64,000 nt of DNA from Prevotella sp. (GTDB taxonomy: Bacteria > Bacteroidota > Bacteroidia > Bacteroidales > Bacteroidaceae): the NCBI GenBank assembly GCA_017462915.1, contig JAFTQG010000012.1, forward strand, positions 1 to 64,000, in the 5' to 3' direction. The stretch's first letter is position 1. The number at the start of each line of letters is the position of its first letter. Below the pieces are notes generated by a model. The model did not search any database and had not been told where the DNA came from. It worked only from the letters and a program-made list of their open reading frames with translations. Positions 1 to 9,042 of this stretch are shown here, piece by piece. The translations under genes and the position numbers were made by a program.

Positions 1-215
1 TCGCTGTCTTGCTTCCCGTTCCGTCTCGACATAGCCCGCTATGCCTTCGACGAAATGGTTGCAATACAACGGAGATAAAAACGAAACGAAGTGAAATCTA
101 ATGACCGATTTGGGTTAAAATATGCCTGTTTATAGGATTTCTTGGATATAAAAGACCATTTGGTTGATATAAGTCAAAGGATTAAAGCAAGGATAATAAA
201 AACTTTGCGTAATAC
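1..215. other. Left edge, no gene assigned
   Basis: The + strand is open from base 1 to a TAA at 76-78. This could be the last 25 codons of a gene that begins outside the window, but the piece is too short to recognise. The opposite strand is also open here. Bases 79-215 are AT-rich, with nothing further that I can identify. Confidence 0.25.
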
Positions 216-246
216 TTGCAAGGTTCATGAAAAGTCAGTACCTTTG
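216..246 (+). promoter_or_regulatory. Promoter of tRNA-Arg
   Basis: A Bacteroidetes-type -7 box TACCTTTG lies at 239-246 and a TTG -33 element at 216-218, about 20 bp apart. The predicted start is a few bases downstream, roughly 25 bases before the tRNA. Confidence 0.55.
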
Positions 247-277
247 CACTCGCAATTGAGAAACAATGCAAAATGAT

Positions 278-351
278 GGCTCCTTAGCTCAACTGAATAG
301 AGCATCTGACTACGGATCAGAAGGTTGCAGGTTTGAATCCTGCAGGAGTCA
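278..351 (+). tRNA. tRNA-Arg (anticodon ACG)
   Basis: A complete cloverleaf can be drawn. The acceptor stem pairs 278-284 with 344-350 (one G-T pair). The D stem starts at GCTC 287-290. The anticodon stem 305-309/317-321 encloses the loop ctACGga, with anticodon ACG at 312-314. The T stem 327-331/339-343 has a 7-nt TTTGAAT loop. The 3' CCA is not encoded, as is usual in Bacteroidetes. An open reading frame across this region is an artefact of the tRNA. Confidence 0.95.
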
Positions 352-356
352 CACCA

Positions 357-397
357 AGAAGAGGAACAAATCATCTGATTGTTCCTCTTCTTTTTTA
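357..397 (+). terminator. Rho-independent terminator of tRNA-Arg
   Basis: A 13-bp perfect stem (357-369 with 379-391) is followed directly by a T run (391-396), six bases after the tRNA. Confidence 0.85.
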
Positions 398-536
398 TAT
401 CATGCCGTGCAGGTAGCCTTCGGTTTTGTTGACTTTATTCGATATGAAGGCTCACCCGATAAATATCATGTCTGCCGTTTTATATTGCTGATGGTGCTGC
501 CCCAGCGAGACAGGGTGGAGGAGGATGCTGGTGGAG

Positions 537-624
537 GGTGACACTTTACCGTGTGAAAGGTCACGTCTTGCCATGCAAAAGGTGACCTTGTTCTGCACGA
601 AAGGTGACCCTCTGCAAACCGCAG
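537..624 (+). repeat. Family C repeat, copy 1 (four 22-bp units)
   Basis: GGTSAC cores start at 537, 559, 581 and 603, exactly 22 bp apart. Each sits in a degenerate AAAGGTSACCTTT palindrome, and the linkers resemble GCCGTGTGAAA. It lies between the tRNA terminator and the SIMPL gene, about 100 bp before its start. Confidence 0.85.
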
Positions 625-728
625 TGACAGTGCATTCCTGAAAAAACAATAAAATATCGCTCCTTGATGTGTATTATTCGGGAAATAATACTACCTTTAC
701 CGCCGTTAACTAAAACAAGGAGAACACT

Positions 729-1436
729 ATGTGCAAGAACGAAAGAATTATCCAATCGGCGATACTTGCAGCAAGTATCGTGATTCTGGGACTTTGTGTC
801 AAGGGCGGTATAGACAACTTTGCAGAGAAAGACCGGACCGTTACCGTCAAGGGACTGGCCGAGAAGGAAGTGCCGGCAGACAAGGTGACATGGCCTATCC
901 CTACAAAGGAGCTGGGCAACGACTTGCCGGAGCTCTACAGCCGCATCAATGCCACGACGGGCAAGGTGACGGCGTTTCTCAAGCAGAACGGCATAAAGGA
1001 CAGCGAGATAAGTGTCAATGCCCCTGTTGTCATAGACCTCAATGCCGACCAATACAGAGTCAATACCAGCGGATACCGCTATAATGTCACGTCTGTAATC
1101 ACCGTGACCTCCAACAATGTCAAGCTGGTGCGTGGCATAATGTCGCGTCAGGGTGAACTGCTGAAGCAGGGCGTCGCTGTCGTGGACGGCGGATACCAGA
1201 ATGCTACGCGGTATGAGTATGTGGCATTCCAGAAGATGAAGCCCGAGATGATGCAGGAGGCCATAAAGAATGCGCGCCTCACGGCAGAGCAGTTTGCCGA
1301 GAACAGCAACAGCTCCATAGGCAAGATACATACTGCAGGCCAAGGCCAGTTCTCCATAGAAGACCGTGACGAGAATACGCCGTATATAAAGAAGGTACGT
1401 GTGGTGACTACCGTCACTTACGCTTTGGAGGACTGA
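729..1436 (+). CDS. SIMPL-domain (DUF541) periplasmic protein
   Basis: This 235-residue protein has one N-terminal hydrophobic segment (about residues 9-26), so it is probably anchored in the inner membrane and faces the periplasm. The rest is a full SIMPL/DUF541 fold: a VTVKG-L-A-E strand near residue 37, a central AxxNGI-type helix and the C-terminal VRVVTTVTY strand. The biochemical role of bacterial SIMPL proteins is poorly defined; envelope stress has been suggested for relatives. The ATG follows an AAGGAG-like stretch at 717-723, one of the few clear Shine-Dalgarno sequences here. A family C array lies upstream. A degenerate -7 box (TACCTTTA, 692-699) may be the promoter. Confidence 0.85.
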   Translation: MCKNERIIQSAILAASIVILGLCVKGGIDNFAEKDRTVTVKGLAEKEVPADKVTWPIPTKELGNDLPELYSRINATTGKVTAFLKQNGIKDSEISVNAPVVIDLNADQYRVNTSGYRYNVTSVITVTSNNVKLVRGIMSRQGELLKQGVAVVDGGYQNATRYEYVAFQKMKPEMMQEAIKNARLTAEQFAENSNSSIGKIHTAGQGQFSIEDRDENTPYIKKVRVVTTVTYALED

Positions 1437-1489
1437 TTGCGGAGGCGGTGATATGTACAGAACAGCCAAATCTGACAAAAACAAGCTAT

Positions 1490-2344
1490 ATGAAGACAAT
1501 TAGACTTATGGCCGCCATGATGCTTGCCTGCATGTCTCTGGACATCCAGGCACAGCCTGTCGCACAGCAGGCGGAAATTCATCCGTACATGAATATCGCG
1601 AGCGTGCATCCGTGGCAAGGCAAGAGAGTAGGGTATATAGGCGACTCCATCACAGACCCACGCAACGGCGGCGGGAAGATAAGGAAATATTGGCAGTTCC
1701 TGCAGGAATGGCTCGGTATAACGCCCTATGTTTATGGCGTGAGCGGACGCCAGTGGAATGACGTGGAGCGTCAGGCCACCTTGCTGAAGCAGGAGCACGG
1801 CGACGAGGTAGATGCCATATTGGTATTCATGGGAACAAATGATTTCAACCACGGTGTGCCTATCGGCGAATGGTTTGCCGAGGCTACGGAGCAGGTATAT
1901 GCCGCACAAGGCAAGCCAAAACAGCTTGAGACGCGCCGCAAGCGTGAGCCTGTGATGGACGATGCCACTTTCCGCGGACGTATAAACAAAGGGATGGCCT
2001 CGTTGAAACGCCTGTTCCCAGACAAGCAGATAGTCCTTCTCACACCGCTCCACCGCTCGTCAGCACAGTTCAGCGACAAGAATGTGCAGCCTGCGGAGTG
2101 CTATCAGAACTGGTGCGGAGAGTATATCGATGCCTATATCCAGGCGGTTAAGGAAGCCGGAAACCTGTGGGGAGTGCCGGTGATAGACCTTAATGCCGTG
2201 AGCGGCCTCAATCCTATGGTGAAAGAGCAGGCAGTGTATTTCACAGACCCTGTCAAGGACCTTCTGCATCCTTCTACAAAGTGGCAGGAACGTATGGCAC
2301 ACACTCTTGTATATCAGCTTATGGCTCTGCCTGCCACATTCTGA
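1490..2344 (+). CDS. Secreted SGNH/GDSL-type hydrolase
   Basis: A 284-residue SGNH-fold esterase candidate. I chose the ATG at 1490 because it gives a normal signal peptide (MKTIRLMAAMMLACMSLDIQAQ) instead of a 14-residue polar extension from 1448. Block I is YIGDSITD, with the nucleophilic serine near residue 58. The block III-like FMGTNDF follows near residue 120. A C-terminal D-x-L-H-P segment supplies the Asp/His pair. Such proteins deacetylate glycans or lipids; the substrate cannot be read from sequence. It starts 53 bp after the SIMPL gene on the same strand, so co-transcription is possible. Confidence 0.8.
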   Translation: MKTIRLMAAMMLACMSLDIQAQPVAQQAEIHPYMNIASVHPWQGKRVGYIGDSITDPRNGGGKIRKYWQFLQEWLGITPYVYGVSGRQWNDVERQATLLKQEHGDEVDAILVFMGTNDFNHGVPIGEWFAEATEQVYAAQGKPKQLETRRKREPVMDDATFRGRINKGMASLKRLFPDKQIVLLTPLHRSSAQFSDKNVQPAECYQNWCGEYIDAYIQAVKEAGNLWGVPVIDLNAVSGLNPMVKEQAVYFTDPVKDLLHPSTKWQERMAHTLVYQLMALPATF

Positions 2345-2623
2345 TTAAGGGATGATATTGCGCGTGCTATATAGGTAGCGGTATGCCGTATATCCGTTGA
2401 CATGGGCTTATGAGGAGGGGTGAGAGAAAGTGTCTGAAAGGAGGCTGCCGATAGAATATTGATTTTGTTGTACCTGTCTTACAACAATGGAGAGTATAGA
2501 AACTGTATTTTGCGAGGAGACATACCATCAGCACCTATGGAAGATTTGCAGAAAATAATAAAAGGATTTCTTACTGTCCCCTAAGCATATTGACAGTAAT
2601 AATAATGAACATAAGTCAAGACG

Positions 2624-2829
2624 GCGGAAAAGATTGTAAACGAACGTTACAAGTTTCTCGATCGCAATAAACTCAACGGAAGTTTCATTGATTACTTTAA
2701 GAAATATGTCGGGAAGAAGACCTTACGCTATGAGCATGCCTTCCTCAGTTTAGCTAGTTTAGGGGTGGCAAATGTACATTTGCCGCAATCACATTGGAAC
2801 AGTGAAACAAGTTGCTGTAATACCTGCAC
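2624..2829 (+). pseudogene. Tyrosine recombinase (integrase) fragment, inactivated
   Basis: Frame 2 from 2624 encodes a stretch like the SAM-like core-binding region of Bacteroidetes phage-type integrases, with ERYKFLDRNKLNGSFIDYFKK at its heart. Homology then jumps to another frame at 2764, which encodes GGKCTFAAITLEQ, the usual continuation in this family. Directly after it, two stop codons (TGA at 2803, TAA at 2818) replace residues in the expected Q-C-N-K-L-L-E-Y-L. No catalytic domain (R..H-x-x-R..Y) follows. This is a frameshifted, nonsense-mutated relic, showing that a mobile element once occupied this spot. Confidence 0.7.
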
Positions 2830-2871
2830 ACCACGCATCAGATAGTTCTCTTATATCTGAATCATAATCTT

Positions 2872-4044
2872 TTAAAGATCCGTATTACGAATAAAATTGT
2901 TGATTAGTTTATTAAAATTGTTTTCTAATTCTTTTACGCTTTCATTGTTCTCCAACAACATACAAAAATCTCCAAAATTTTTATATTTATATTCTATTGC
3001 ACTAATAGGGAATGGTTTGTACTCTCCACAAGAAAGTTTCTTTATATTACCATAGGTCAAAGGTATTTGCTGTCTATTAAATATGAATCTTAACATCAGA
3101 TAAAATGCCACAATTTCTTTTTTATTAAGAGGCTCTTTTAACAATTCTTTTGCAGATATTTCAGGTAAACTATAAAATTTTTTAAGTGAACCAAATCTTC
3201 GAATATATAAGTGCGAACCATGTTTTCCATATTTATCTATATCTTGTCCATTAGGTTTATGCCCCAATTTTTTCTCTAAATCCAAGTATTCGTTTATTAA
3301 ATCAACATTTGTGACACTTCGGTCACAATTAGGAATATCACCACATTCCTTTTGCAGTTTAGTAAGTGGATATGTATGGAATTGATTATATGGCAAATGT
3401 GTATTAGCTTTTATGTCATTAGCTGTTGGCACTTTTCTTAATAAAGTCCTTATACGAATATATTCTTCCTTTATAATTTCTCGTGTTGGCGCACTACGCT
3501 TTAATCTTTCACCAATTTCATTTATAAATATAGTGTAGCCTCCATAAACTTTATTTATTTTATATCTGAGTGTTTTATCCAACTCGGATAACGTTGGAAT
3601 ATGACCGATTTTCTCTTTTATTTTATAAAATTCCTCTATTATATTATAATCGTGCGTTATAATATTCGCATTTTCTACATCTATAAAAGTGTCATCCAAA
3701 AGTGTTTTTATATCTTCTGATTTGAATAAATCATCAGCTTTCAATAACAATATAGAATTAGCTTTTGCTAAAGTATAAGCATTTTTAGTAAACCCAGAAC
3801 TTGAAATTACAACACATTTTTTTGCTTCATATATGGTTTTAGCCCCAAGTATTTCCTGGACAGCACGCACCCCTTGCCGCTTTTCATGATTCTTACATTG
3901 AAAAACACATTTCATCTTGTTAAAATAAGCTTCTATATCAGCTCCATAATCACCTGAAATCGGAGTTTTTGATATATGTTGAAACCCCAATTCCCTTAAT
4001 TTGCTTATACACTTTTCTTCAAACTTTATTCCTTTTTTCCACAT
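2872..4044 (-). CDS. Mrr-type restriction endonuclease with homing-endonuclease-like repeats
   Basis: A 390-residue protein. Residues 1-115 form an Mrr-like PD-(D/E)xK nuclease: E10 in the first helix, G-D-Y-G-A-D36, then Q49-x-K51. Residues 125-300 hold about three copies of a roughly 55-residue unit (helix, G-x-x-P-T/N, then Y/F-G-x or FGSLKK) resembling the HNH-associated DNA-binding repeats of homing endonucleases. The C-terminal 90 residues are unassigned. Mrr enzymes cut modified DNA; here the repeats may give sequence recognition. The gene is far more AT-rich than its neighbours and is flanked by an integrase relic and a dead IS, so horizontal acquisition is likely. No methylase is present. 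Confidence 0.75.
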   Translation of the reverse strand: MWKKGIKFEEKCISKLRELGFQHISKTPISGDYGADIEAYFNKMKCVFQCKNHEKRQGVRAVQEILGAKTIYEAKKCVVISSSGFTKNAYTLAKANSILLLKADDLFKSEDIKTLLDDTFIDVENANIITHDYNIIEEFYKIKEKIGHIPTLSELDKTLRYKINKVYGGYTIFINEIGERLKRSAPTREIIKEEYIRIRTLLRKVPTANDIKANTHLPYNQFHTYPLTKLQKECGDIPNCDRSVTNVDLINEYLDLEKKLGHKPNGQDIDKYGKHGSHLYIRRFGSLKKFYSLPEISAKELLKEPLNKKEIVAFYLMLRFIFNRQQIPLTYGNIKKLSCGEYKPFPISAIEYKYKNFGDFCMLLENNESVKELENNFNKLINNFIRNTDL

Positions 4045-4079
4045 AACTATATCAGAATAATATTTAAATTCTTAATTCA

Positions 4080-5102
4080 ACCCGTTGGCGGAATTAAATT
4101 ATTGTAATATTTATGTTTGAAAGTTGCACATGTTATTGATTTTCAACAATTTATTGGTATTAAAACTATTAAGTCCAAGTCACTGTATGCACAACCTATA
4201 TACAAAGTTCGTTAAAATTCTTGAGATATGCAAGCAGTTTTCCAATAAATTTGTGAATGAGACAGTAAATATCCCACGTCGTGGTCCTGCTCCAAAATTC
4301 TCTGATTTGGAATTGTGGTATTGTCTCTTGCCGCAGAATCAGAAAGTATCGACAGTGAGAACTGGGTATTCGAGTCAAAGTTCAAAGAATACAAGGGTAA
4401 GATTCCCAACATGATATCACGCAGGCTATTCTGTGACCGCAGGAAAAGTACCGCAGGATTGTGTGAGAAAATCCTCAAATACTATGGCCATTGATGGTGG
4501 AGAGGATTTCTTTTTTGTGGTTTCCAAGTCTGTAGATGTCTGTCGGGCCGTAAGAGGTAAACAGTGCTGGATTGGACGTGCAGGAGAGTTCTCACAGGCA
4601 AATGATTTCGGATATTGTGCAGCACAGAACACGTATCATTTCGGTTACAAACTCCACGCTGTCTGCGGATTGAGCGGTGTTATACATTCTTATGACTTGT
4701 CAAAGGCAAGCGTAGACGACAGGAAATTCATTAAGGACGTAAAACTCGTTTATCATGATAGCAATATGTATGGCGACAAAGGATATATTGGCGAGGGAGA
4801 TACAGCTTGATTTATTTGAGACCGCCTACAGACTGCTTGGGTGTCCATATCGGGGGCAATCAGAAAAACTGGAAGCTGGCATTAATGCTCTTTGCCAAAG
4901 CCCCCAAAAAAAGAATATAAACCACTTTCTCGCAACAGACAGGGCAATTTCATTATCAGAAGCCATGCAATAATGACAAACGACCTGTTTCCAGAATTAT
5001 TGGCAAAATCAGCGCGCTGACCGTCTCATAATACGTCAATTACATTAGTAACAAACCGATAGGGAGGATTAAGTACGCACTAAGTTAATTCCGCCAACGG
5101 GT
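4080..5102 (+). mobile_element. IS982-family insertion sequence, defective
   Basis: A 1,023-bp element bounded by perfect 18-bp terminal inverted repeats (4080-4097 and 5085-5102), beginning ACCCGTTGG as in IS982 relatives. It contains one decayed transposase. I see no target-site duplication: the left flank ends ttaattca and the right begins attttaag. The insertion may be old, or the flanks may have been rearranged. Confidence 0.85.
4187..5088 (+). pseudogene. IS982-family transposase, multiply broken
   Basis: Pieces of one transposase can be followed through different frames. It starts MHNLYTKFVKILEICKQF at 4187 and shifts frame near 4312. The middle begins MAIDGGEDFF at about 4484, and further shifts occur near 4790 and 4960. 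It ends NKPIGRIKYALS at 5086-5088. The block that normally reads VDSKP, which carries the first catalytic Asp of the DDE triad, reads VVSKS here. The element therefore cannot move by itself even if the frameshifts were bypassed. Confidence 0.8.
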
Positions 5103-5206
5103 ATTTTAAGTAATCCTGTAAGTTGGCGACATCGGCTGTCCGATAAACTTGAAAATGTAAAACTTACCCACAAGTTTTACTGGACACTAATAGTCAATAA
5201 TAAAAT

Positions 5207-5251
5207 AAAACAGCCACCATACAGACTTAATGCAAGTATGGTGGCTGTTTT
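5207..5251 (-). terminator. Terminator of pyrDK
   Basis: A 16-bp perfect stem (5207-5222 with 5236-5251) with a 13-nt loop. Read on the minus strand it is followed by T-rich sequence (complement of 5195-5210). It lies 35 bp past the pyrK stop. Confidence 0.85.
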
Positions 5252-5286
5252 GTTTGCGTGTTATTGTCTCTATTATTTATAAGGTC

Positions 5287-6078
5287 TTACCATTTCAGCT
5301 TGTCTATGCTGAACACTGGACCGTCTTTGCAGACGCAGACATTGCCCTCCTTGGTATCCTCTACGCAGCAGAGGCAGGCGCCGAGTCCGCAAGCCATCTT
5401 ATTCTCGAGAGACACCTCGCAGTATGTATTTTTCTCCCTGGCGAGCCTTGCTACGGCGAGCATCATGGGCTTCGGTCCGCAGACGCTTATCTGGCAGAAT
5501 GTCTGCCTGTCCCAGATGGAATGGTCTGTGACAAAGCCTTTCTCTCCCTCAGAGCCGTCTTCGGTGGTGACGTATACCTCGCCTATGGCGCGGAATCTGT
5601 CCAGCTCGAGGAGGTCTTTCCTTGACCGTGCGCCGAGCAGGAATACAGGTTTGCCTCCGTTTCTTCTTATGACATCTCCCGCATAGAGCAACGGCGCGAC
5701 GCCTACGCCGCCGCCGACAAGGAGCACGGAGTAGGGGTCTTCCCCTCCTTTGTTGCAGTCGGGCGATACGGTGAAACCGTTGCCGAGAGGCAGCAGGATA
5801 TTCATCGTGTCTCCCTCTCTCAGTGTGGCGAGAGACTTTGTGCCGTCGCCGACGAGAGCGATAAGCAGCCAGAACTCGTTTTTCTCATAGTCTACATAGT
5901 GTATGGAGATTGGGCGGCGCAGGAAGGTGGTCTTCGAGCCATCTATGCGCAGCTCCACAAACTGTCCCGGCTCCATGTCCGGCAGCGGTGCGCTGTCGGT
6001 AAGTCTTATGAGTATATATTTCTCGTTGATGCGTTCTACGCCTTTTACCGTGAGGTCTAACAAGTGTTTCTTTTTCAT
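5287..6078 (-). CDS. pyrK: Dihydroorotate dehydrogenase electron-transfer subunit
   Basis: A 263-residue flavin reductase-like protein carrying FAD and a [2Fe-2S] cluster. It passes electrons from PyrD-bound FMN to NAD+ in the class 1B dihydroorotate dehydrogenase of pyrimidine synthesis. Visible features are the FAD-binding block FLRRPISIH (residues 53-61), the nucleotide-binding GGGVGVAPL (about 121-129), and the C-terminal cluster ligands C-G-L-G-A-C-L-C-C with a later C-V-C-K-D-G-P-V-F. Its start overlaps the pyrD stop by 4 bp (ATGA), so the two are translationally coupled. Confidence 0.95.
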   Translation of the reverse strand: MKKKHLLDLTVKGVERINEKYILIRLTDSAPLPDMEPGQFVELRIDGSKTTFLRRPISIHYVDYEKNEFWLLIALVGDGTKSLATLREGDTMNILLPLGNGFTVSPDCNKGGEDPYSVLLVGGGVGVAPLLYAGDVIRRNGGKPVFLLGARSRKDLLELDRFRAIGEVYVTTEDGSEGEKGFVTDHSIWDRQTFCQISVCGPKPMMLAVARLAREKNTYCEVSLENKMACGLGACLCCVEDTKEGNVCVCKDGPVFSIDKLKW

Positions 6079-6980
6079 AGCACTCCTATTATTTCGTGAA
6101 TATCCTTTATGCCGTGGTTGTCGAGCCAGAGGTCTATGCCGTCCTTTACCTTCTTTGTCACGGCAGGGTCAAGGAAGTTTGCCGTACCTATCTCTATAGC
6201 CGTTGCGCCTGCCATCAGGAACTCTATGGCATCCTCTGCCGTGGATATGCCTCCGAGCCCCACGACTGGTATGCTCACGGCCTTGCTCACCTGGTACACC
6301 ATCCTGAGGGCGACAGGCTTTACGCATGGTCCTGACAGTCCTCCTGTGCCTATGGAGAGATTGAATTTTCGTCTCTCTATGTCTATGCTGGTGCCCATCA
6401 GCGTATTTATTAGCGACACGCTGTCTGCGCCTTCCGCTTCTACAGCCTTGGCTATGTCCACGATGCTTGTGACGTTAGGCGAGAGTTTCACTATAAGTGT
6501 CTTGCCGTATGCCTTCCTTACGGCCTTGACAACGCTCGCCGCACCTTCACAGGTAACGCCGAACGCCATGCCTCCATCCTTTACGTTTGGGCAGGAGATG
6601 TTCAGCTCTATGGCACGTATGTTCTCCAGTTGGCCTATGCGTGTCGCACACTCGGCGTAGTCTTCAGGCGACGAGCCGCTGACATTGACTATCATCTGTG
6701 TGTCGATGTCCTTGATTTCGGGATAGATATGCTCGCAGAAGTATTCCACGCCTTTGTTTTGCAGGCCTACGCAGTTGAGCATTCCCTGTGCCGTTTCCGC
6801 CATGCGCGGATAGTCGTTGCCTTGTCGCGGCTTGAGTGTCGTGCCTTTGACGATGATTCCTCCTATCTCGTCGAGAGGTACGAGGTCGGCAAATTCGAGG
6901 CCGTATCCGAATGTGCCGCTTGCTGTCATTACCGGATTCTTCAGTTCCAGATTGCCAATGTTGACGTTGAGTTTTGCCAT
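6075..6980 (-). CDS. pyrD: Dihydroorotate dehydrogenase, catalytic subunit (class 1B)
   Basis: A 301-residue cytosolic FMN enzyme oxidising dihydroorotate to orotate. The start [15 protein letters not shown] at 6980 is the family norm. A longer frame from 7076 would add 32 odd residues and would begin upstream of the likely promoter. Diagnostic blocks are [18 protein letters not shown], the substrate-binding NxxSxPNV-like [12 protein letters not shown] with its active-site Cys, and [17 protein letters not shown] near the C-terminus. PyrK follows with a 4-bp overlap, which confirms the 1B type. Confidence 0.95.
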   Translation of the reverse strand: MAKLNVNIGNLELKNPVMTASGTFGYGLEFADLVPLDEIGGIIVKGTTLKPRQGNDYPRMAETAQGMLNCVGLQNKGVEYFCEHIYPEIKDIDTQMIVNVSGSSPEDYAECATRIGQLENIRAIELNISCPNVKDGGMAFGVTCEGAASVVKAVRKAYGKTLIVKLSPNVTSIVDIAKAVEAEGADSVSLINTLMGTSIDIERRKFNLSIGTGGLSGPCVKPVALRMVYQVSKAVSIPVVGLGGISTAEDAIEFLMAGATAIEIGTANFLDPAVTKKVKDGIDLWLDNHGIKDIHEIIGVL

Positions 6981-7022
6981 TCTGTGATGCTTTTTCTTGT
7001 GTTTCTTGGGTAAGTTTGCCAA

Positions 7023-7054
7023 CAAAATTACTAAAATAATCCTAATCTTCCAAA
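7023..7054 (-). promoter_or_regulatory. Promoter of pyrDK
   Basis: On the minus strand, TAATTTTG (7023-7030) and TTTG (7051-7054) are 20 bp apart, matching the Bacteroidetes -7/-33 consensus. The implied transcript starts just before the 6980 start codon. Confidence 0.65.
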
Positions 7055-7173
7055 GAAAATCACTGAAAACTGACAATAATGTACGTTATTCCGCGTTTAT
7101 CAGATATCTGTCGGGAAACGCTAAGACAACCTTTCCACAGACTATATAATTAGGAATAAAAAAAACTTATACT

Positions 7174-7893
7174 ATGAATATACTGGCTATCCTTGCTTTC
7201 CTTCTGACGATACTTCTGCCGAGACCTATGTCTAAGGGGCAGGAGATTATTGTCAAGCACAAGGCATACACGCTCAGCTATAATAAATCGCGCAACACGC
7301 CCAACTGGGTGGCGTGGACTCTCACGGCCGCCCATGCCGACGGTCCGGTGCCGAGGGCACGCAAGTTTCTTGCCGACCCGCAGATACCGCGTCCATACCG
7401 TGTGGAATACTACGACTACAAGGAGTCGGGCTATGACCGTGGCCACATGTGTCCTGCCGCGGACAACAAATGGGATGTGCAGGCGATGAGGGAATGTTTC
7501 TACATGTCAAACATGTGTCCGCAAGACCCTTCCCTTAACTCCGGCGCGTGGGCAAGTCTGGAGAAGGTGTGCCGCGAATGGGCGAAGACGGAGGGCGAGA
7601 TTCATATCGTCTGCGGCCCTGTATATAAGAAGAAAAAGCATGAACGCATAGGCATAGACCATGTGGTGGAGGTTCCGGACGGATTCTTCAAAGCCGTGCT
7701 CTCCCTGCGCAAGGGACATGAGAAGGCCATAGCGTTCTATTACGTCAATGACTCAAGGAAACAGCCGTACCGCCATGTCTGTACAGCTGTAGATAATATA
7801 GAGGCTCTTACAGGACTGGATCTCTTTGCCAGTCTTGACGATGCCCTTGAGGCGAGACTGGAGCGCCGGTGTAATATCAATGACTGGAAATGA
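7174..7893 (+). CDS. Secreted DNA/RNA non-specific endonuclease (NUC1 family)
   Basis: A 239-residue protein with a short hydrophobic leader (residues 1-21), so export is likely. It carries the betabeta-alpha-Me signature SGYDRGHMCPAAD (residues 87-99), with the DRGH catalytic His, and the Mg-binding helix CFYMSNMCPQDPSLNSGAW with its key Asn. These enzymes cleave DNA and RNA without sequence specificity and may serve nucleotide salvage. The downstream gene encodes a nucleoside phosphorylase, which fits that role. The length is typical of bacteroidete homologues. Confidence 0.9.
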   Translation: MNILAILAFLLTILLPRPMSKGQEIIVKHKAYTLSYNKSRNTPNWVAWTLTAAHADGPVPRARKFLADPQIPRPYRVEYYDYKESGYDRGHMCPAADNKWDVQAMRECFYMSNMCPQDPSLNSGAWASLEKVCREWAKTEGEIHIVCGPVYKKKKHERIGIDHVVEVPDGFFKAVLSLRKGHEKAIAFYYVNDSRKQPYRHVCTAVDNIEALTGLDLFASLDDALEARLERRCNINDWK

Positions 7894-7903
7894 GCGCGGC
7901 TTG

Positions 7904-8020
7904 GTACGGTTTTATATGGTTATACGGTTTTGCGGTTATGCGGAGGTTACTTCTCCTAAAACCAACAACCGACAACCGTAAAACCGTCTAACCGTCTAAC
8001 CGCATAACCGTAAAAAACAA
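7904..8020. repeat. Family A octamer-arm inverted repeat, copy A1
   Basis: The left arm consists of 8-bp units like CGGTTATA or CGGTTTTG, followed by a core GCGGAGGTTACTTCTCC and a right arm of inverted units (CCGTAAAA, CCGCATAA). It fills the gap between the nuclease stop and the uridine phosphorylase start almost completely. Confidence 0.8.
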
Positions 8021-8026
8021 CAACCT

Positions 8027-8896
8027 ATGAAACACTTTCCACCATCAGAACTGCCGATAAATGCTGACGGCAGTGCATTTCATCTTCATCTGAAACCAGA
8101 GAATCTTGCAGACCGTGTGATACTTGTCGGAGACCCAGGTCGTGTAGCTACCGTTGCCGTGCATTTCGACTCTATAGAGGCGGAGGTAGAGAGCCGTGAG
8201 TTCCGCACTATCACTGGCATGTACAAAGGCAAGCGCATCACGGTGCAGTCTACAGGTATCGGCTGTGACAATATCGACATAACGGTCACAGAACTTGATG
8301 CTTTGGCAAACATTGACTTCTCCACACGCATGGAGCGCGAGCAGTTTCGCCAGCTGACACTGGTGCGCATAGGCACCTGCGGAGGTTTGCAGCCAGAGAC
8401 ACCTATCGGTACATTCATAGCATCAGCCAAGAGCATCGGCTTCGATGGCCTGCTCAATTACTATGCCGGTCGCGACGAAGTCTGCGACCTGGAGCTTGAG
8501 GAGGCCTTTGTGAAGCACATGAACTGGTATGCCAAGAAAGGTGCTCCTTATGTCGCTACAGCATGTCCTGAGCTTATAGACCAGATAGCCGGAGACGATA
8601 TGGTGCGTGGCATAACGATAGCCTGCGGCGGATTTTACGGTCCGCAGGGACGGCAGATACGCCTCGGCATACAGGACCCGGATCAGAACGAGAAGGTGGA
8701 GGCTTTCCGTTACGGCGACCTGAAGGTCTGCAATTTCGAGATGGAGTCGTCAGCCCTCGCCGGACTGGCATCGCTCCTCGGACACCGCGCCATGACCTGC
8801 TGTATGGTCATCGCCAACCGCTATGCCAAGGAGATGAACACTCAGTACAAGAACAAGATTGACGACCTCATACGCCTTGTGCTTGAGAGGATATAA
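8027..8896 (+). CDS. udp: Nucleoside phosphorylase, probably uridine phosphorylase
   Basis: A 289-residue cytosolic enzyme of the PNP/UDP phosphorylase family. It splits nucleosides with phosphate into base and ribose-1-phosphate. Visible blocks are the phosphate-binding VGDPGRV (residues 35-41), STGIGCDNIDI, the base-pocket LVRIGTCGGLQ and the ribose-binding FEMESSALAGLA, with the invariant Met-Glu-Ser. The substrate (uridine rather than purines) is inferred from overall resemblance to bacteroidete homologues. Family A repeats bracket the gene. Confidence 0.85.
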   Translation: MKHFPPSELPINADGSAFHLHLKPENLADRVILVGDPGRVATVAVHFDSIEAEVESREFRTITGMYKGKRITVQSTGIGCDNIDITVTELDALANIDFSTRMEREQFRQLTLVRIGTCGGLQPETPIGTFIASAKSIGFDGLLNYYAGRDEVCDLELEEAFVKHMNWYAKKGAPYVATACPELIDQIAGDDMVRGITIACGGFYGPQGRQIRLGIQDPDQNEKVEAFRYGDLKVCNFEMESSALAGLASLLGHRAMTCCMVIANRYAKEMNTQYKNKIDDLIRLVLERI

Positions 8897-9002
8897 ACGG
8901 TTTCGTGCGGTTTTACGGCTCTTTACGGTTAGGCGGTTTTACGGTTGTGCGGAGATAGCTTTCCATAAAACCATATAACCGCTTACCCGTAAAACCGCAC
9001 AC
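8897..9002. repeat. Family A octamer-arm inverted repeat, copy A2
   Basis: It starts immediately after the udp stop. The left arm has CGGTTTTA and CGGTTGTG units, the core is GCGGAGATAGCTTTCC, and the right arm has CCATATAA, CCGCTTAC and CCGTAAAA. It lies between converging genes. Confidence 0.75.
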
Positions 9003-9042
9003 AAGCCTCCCGCTTGTCCTCTCTCTGTTTATTTCAAACAAA

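Noticed and set aside
266-541. Open frame across tRNA-Arg
   Set aside because: It overlaps the tRNA and its terminator completely.
537-624. Family C arrays as mini CRISPR arrays
   Set aside because: The period is 22 bp with palindromic cores and near-constant linkers. There are no 30-40 bp unique spacers and no cas genes.
561-1499. 312-codon minus-strand frame opposite the SIMPL gene
   Set aside because: The plus-strand SIMPL gene explains the codon structure, and the antisense product resembles nothing.
4071-5110. Target-site duplication of the IS982 element
   Set aside because: The left flank (ttaattca) and right flank (attttaag) do not match.
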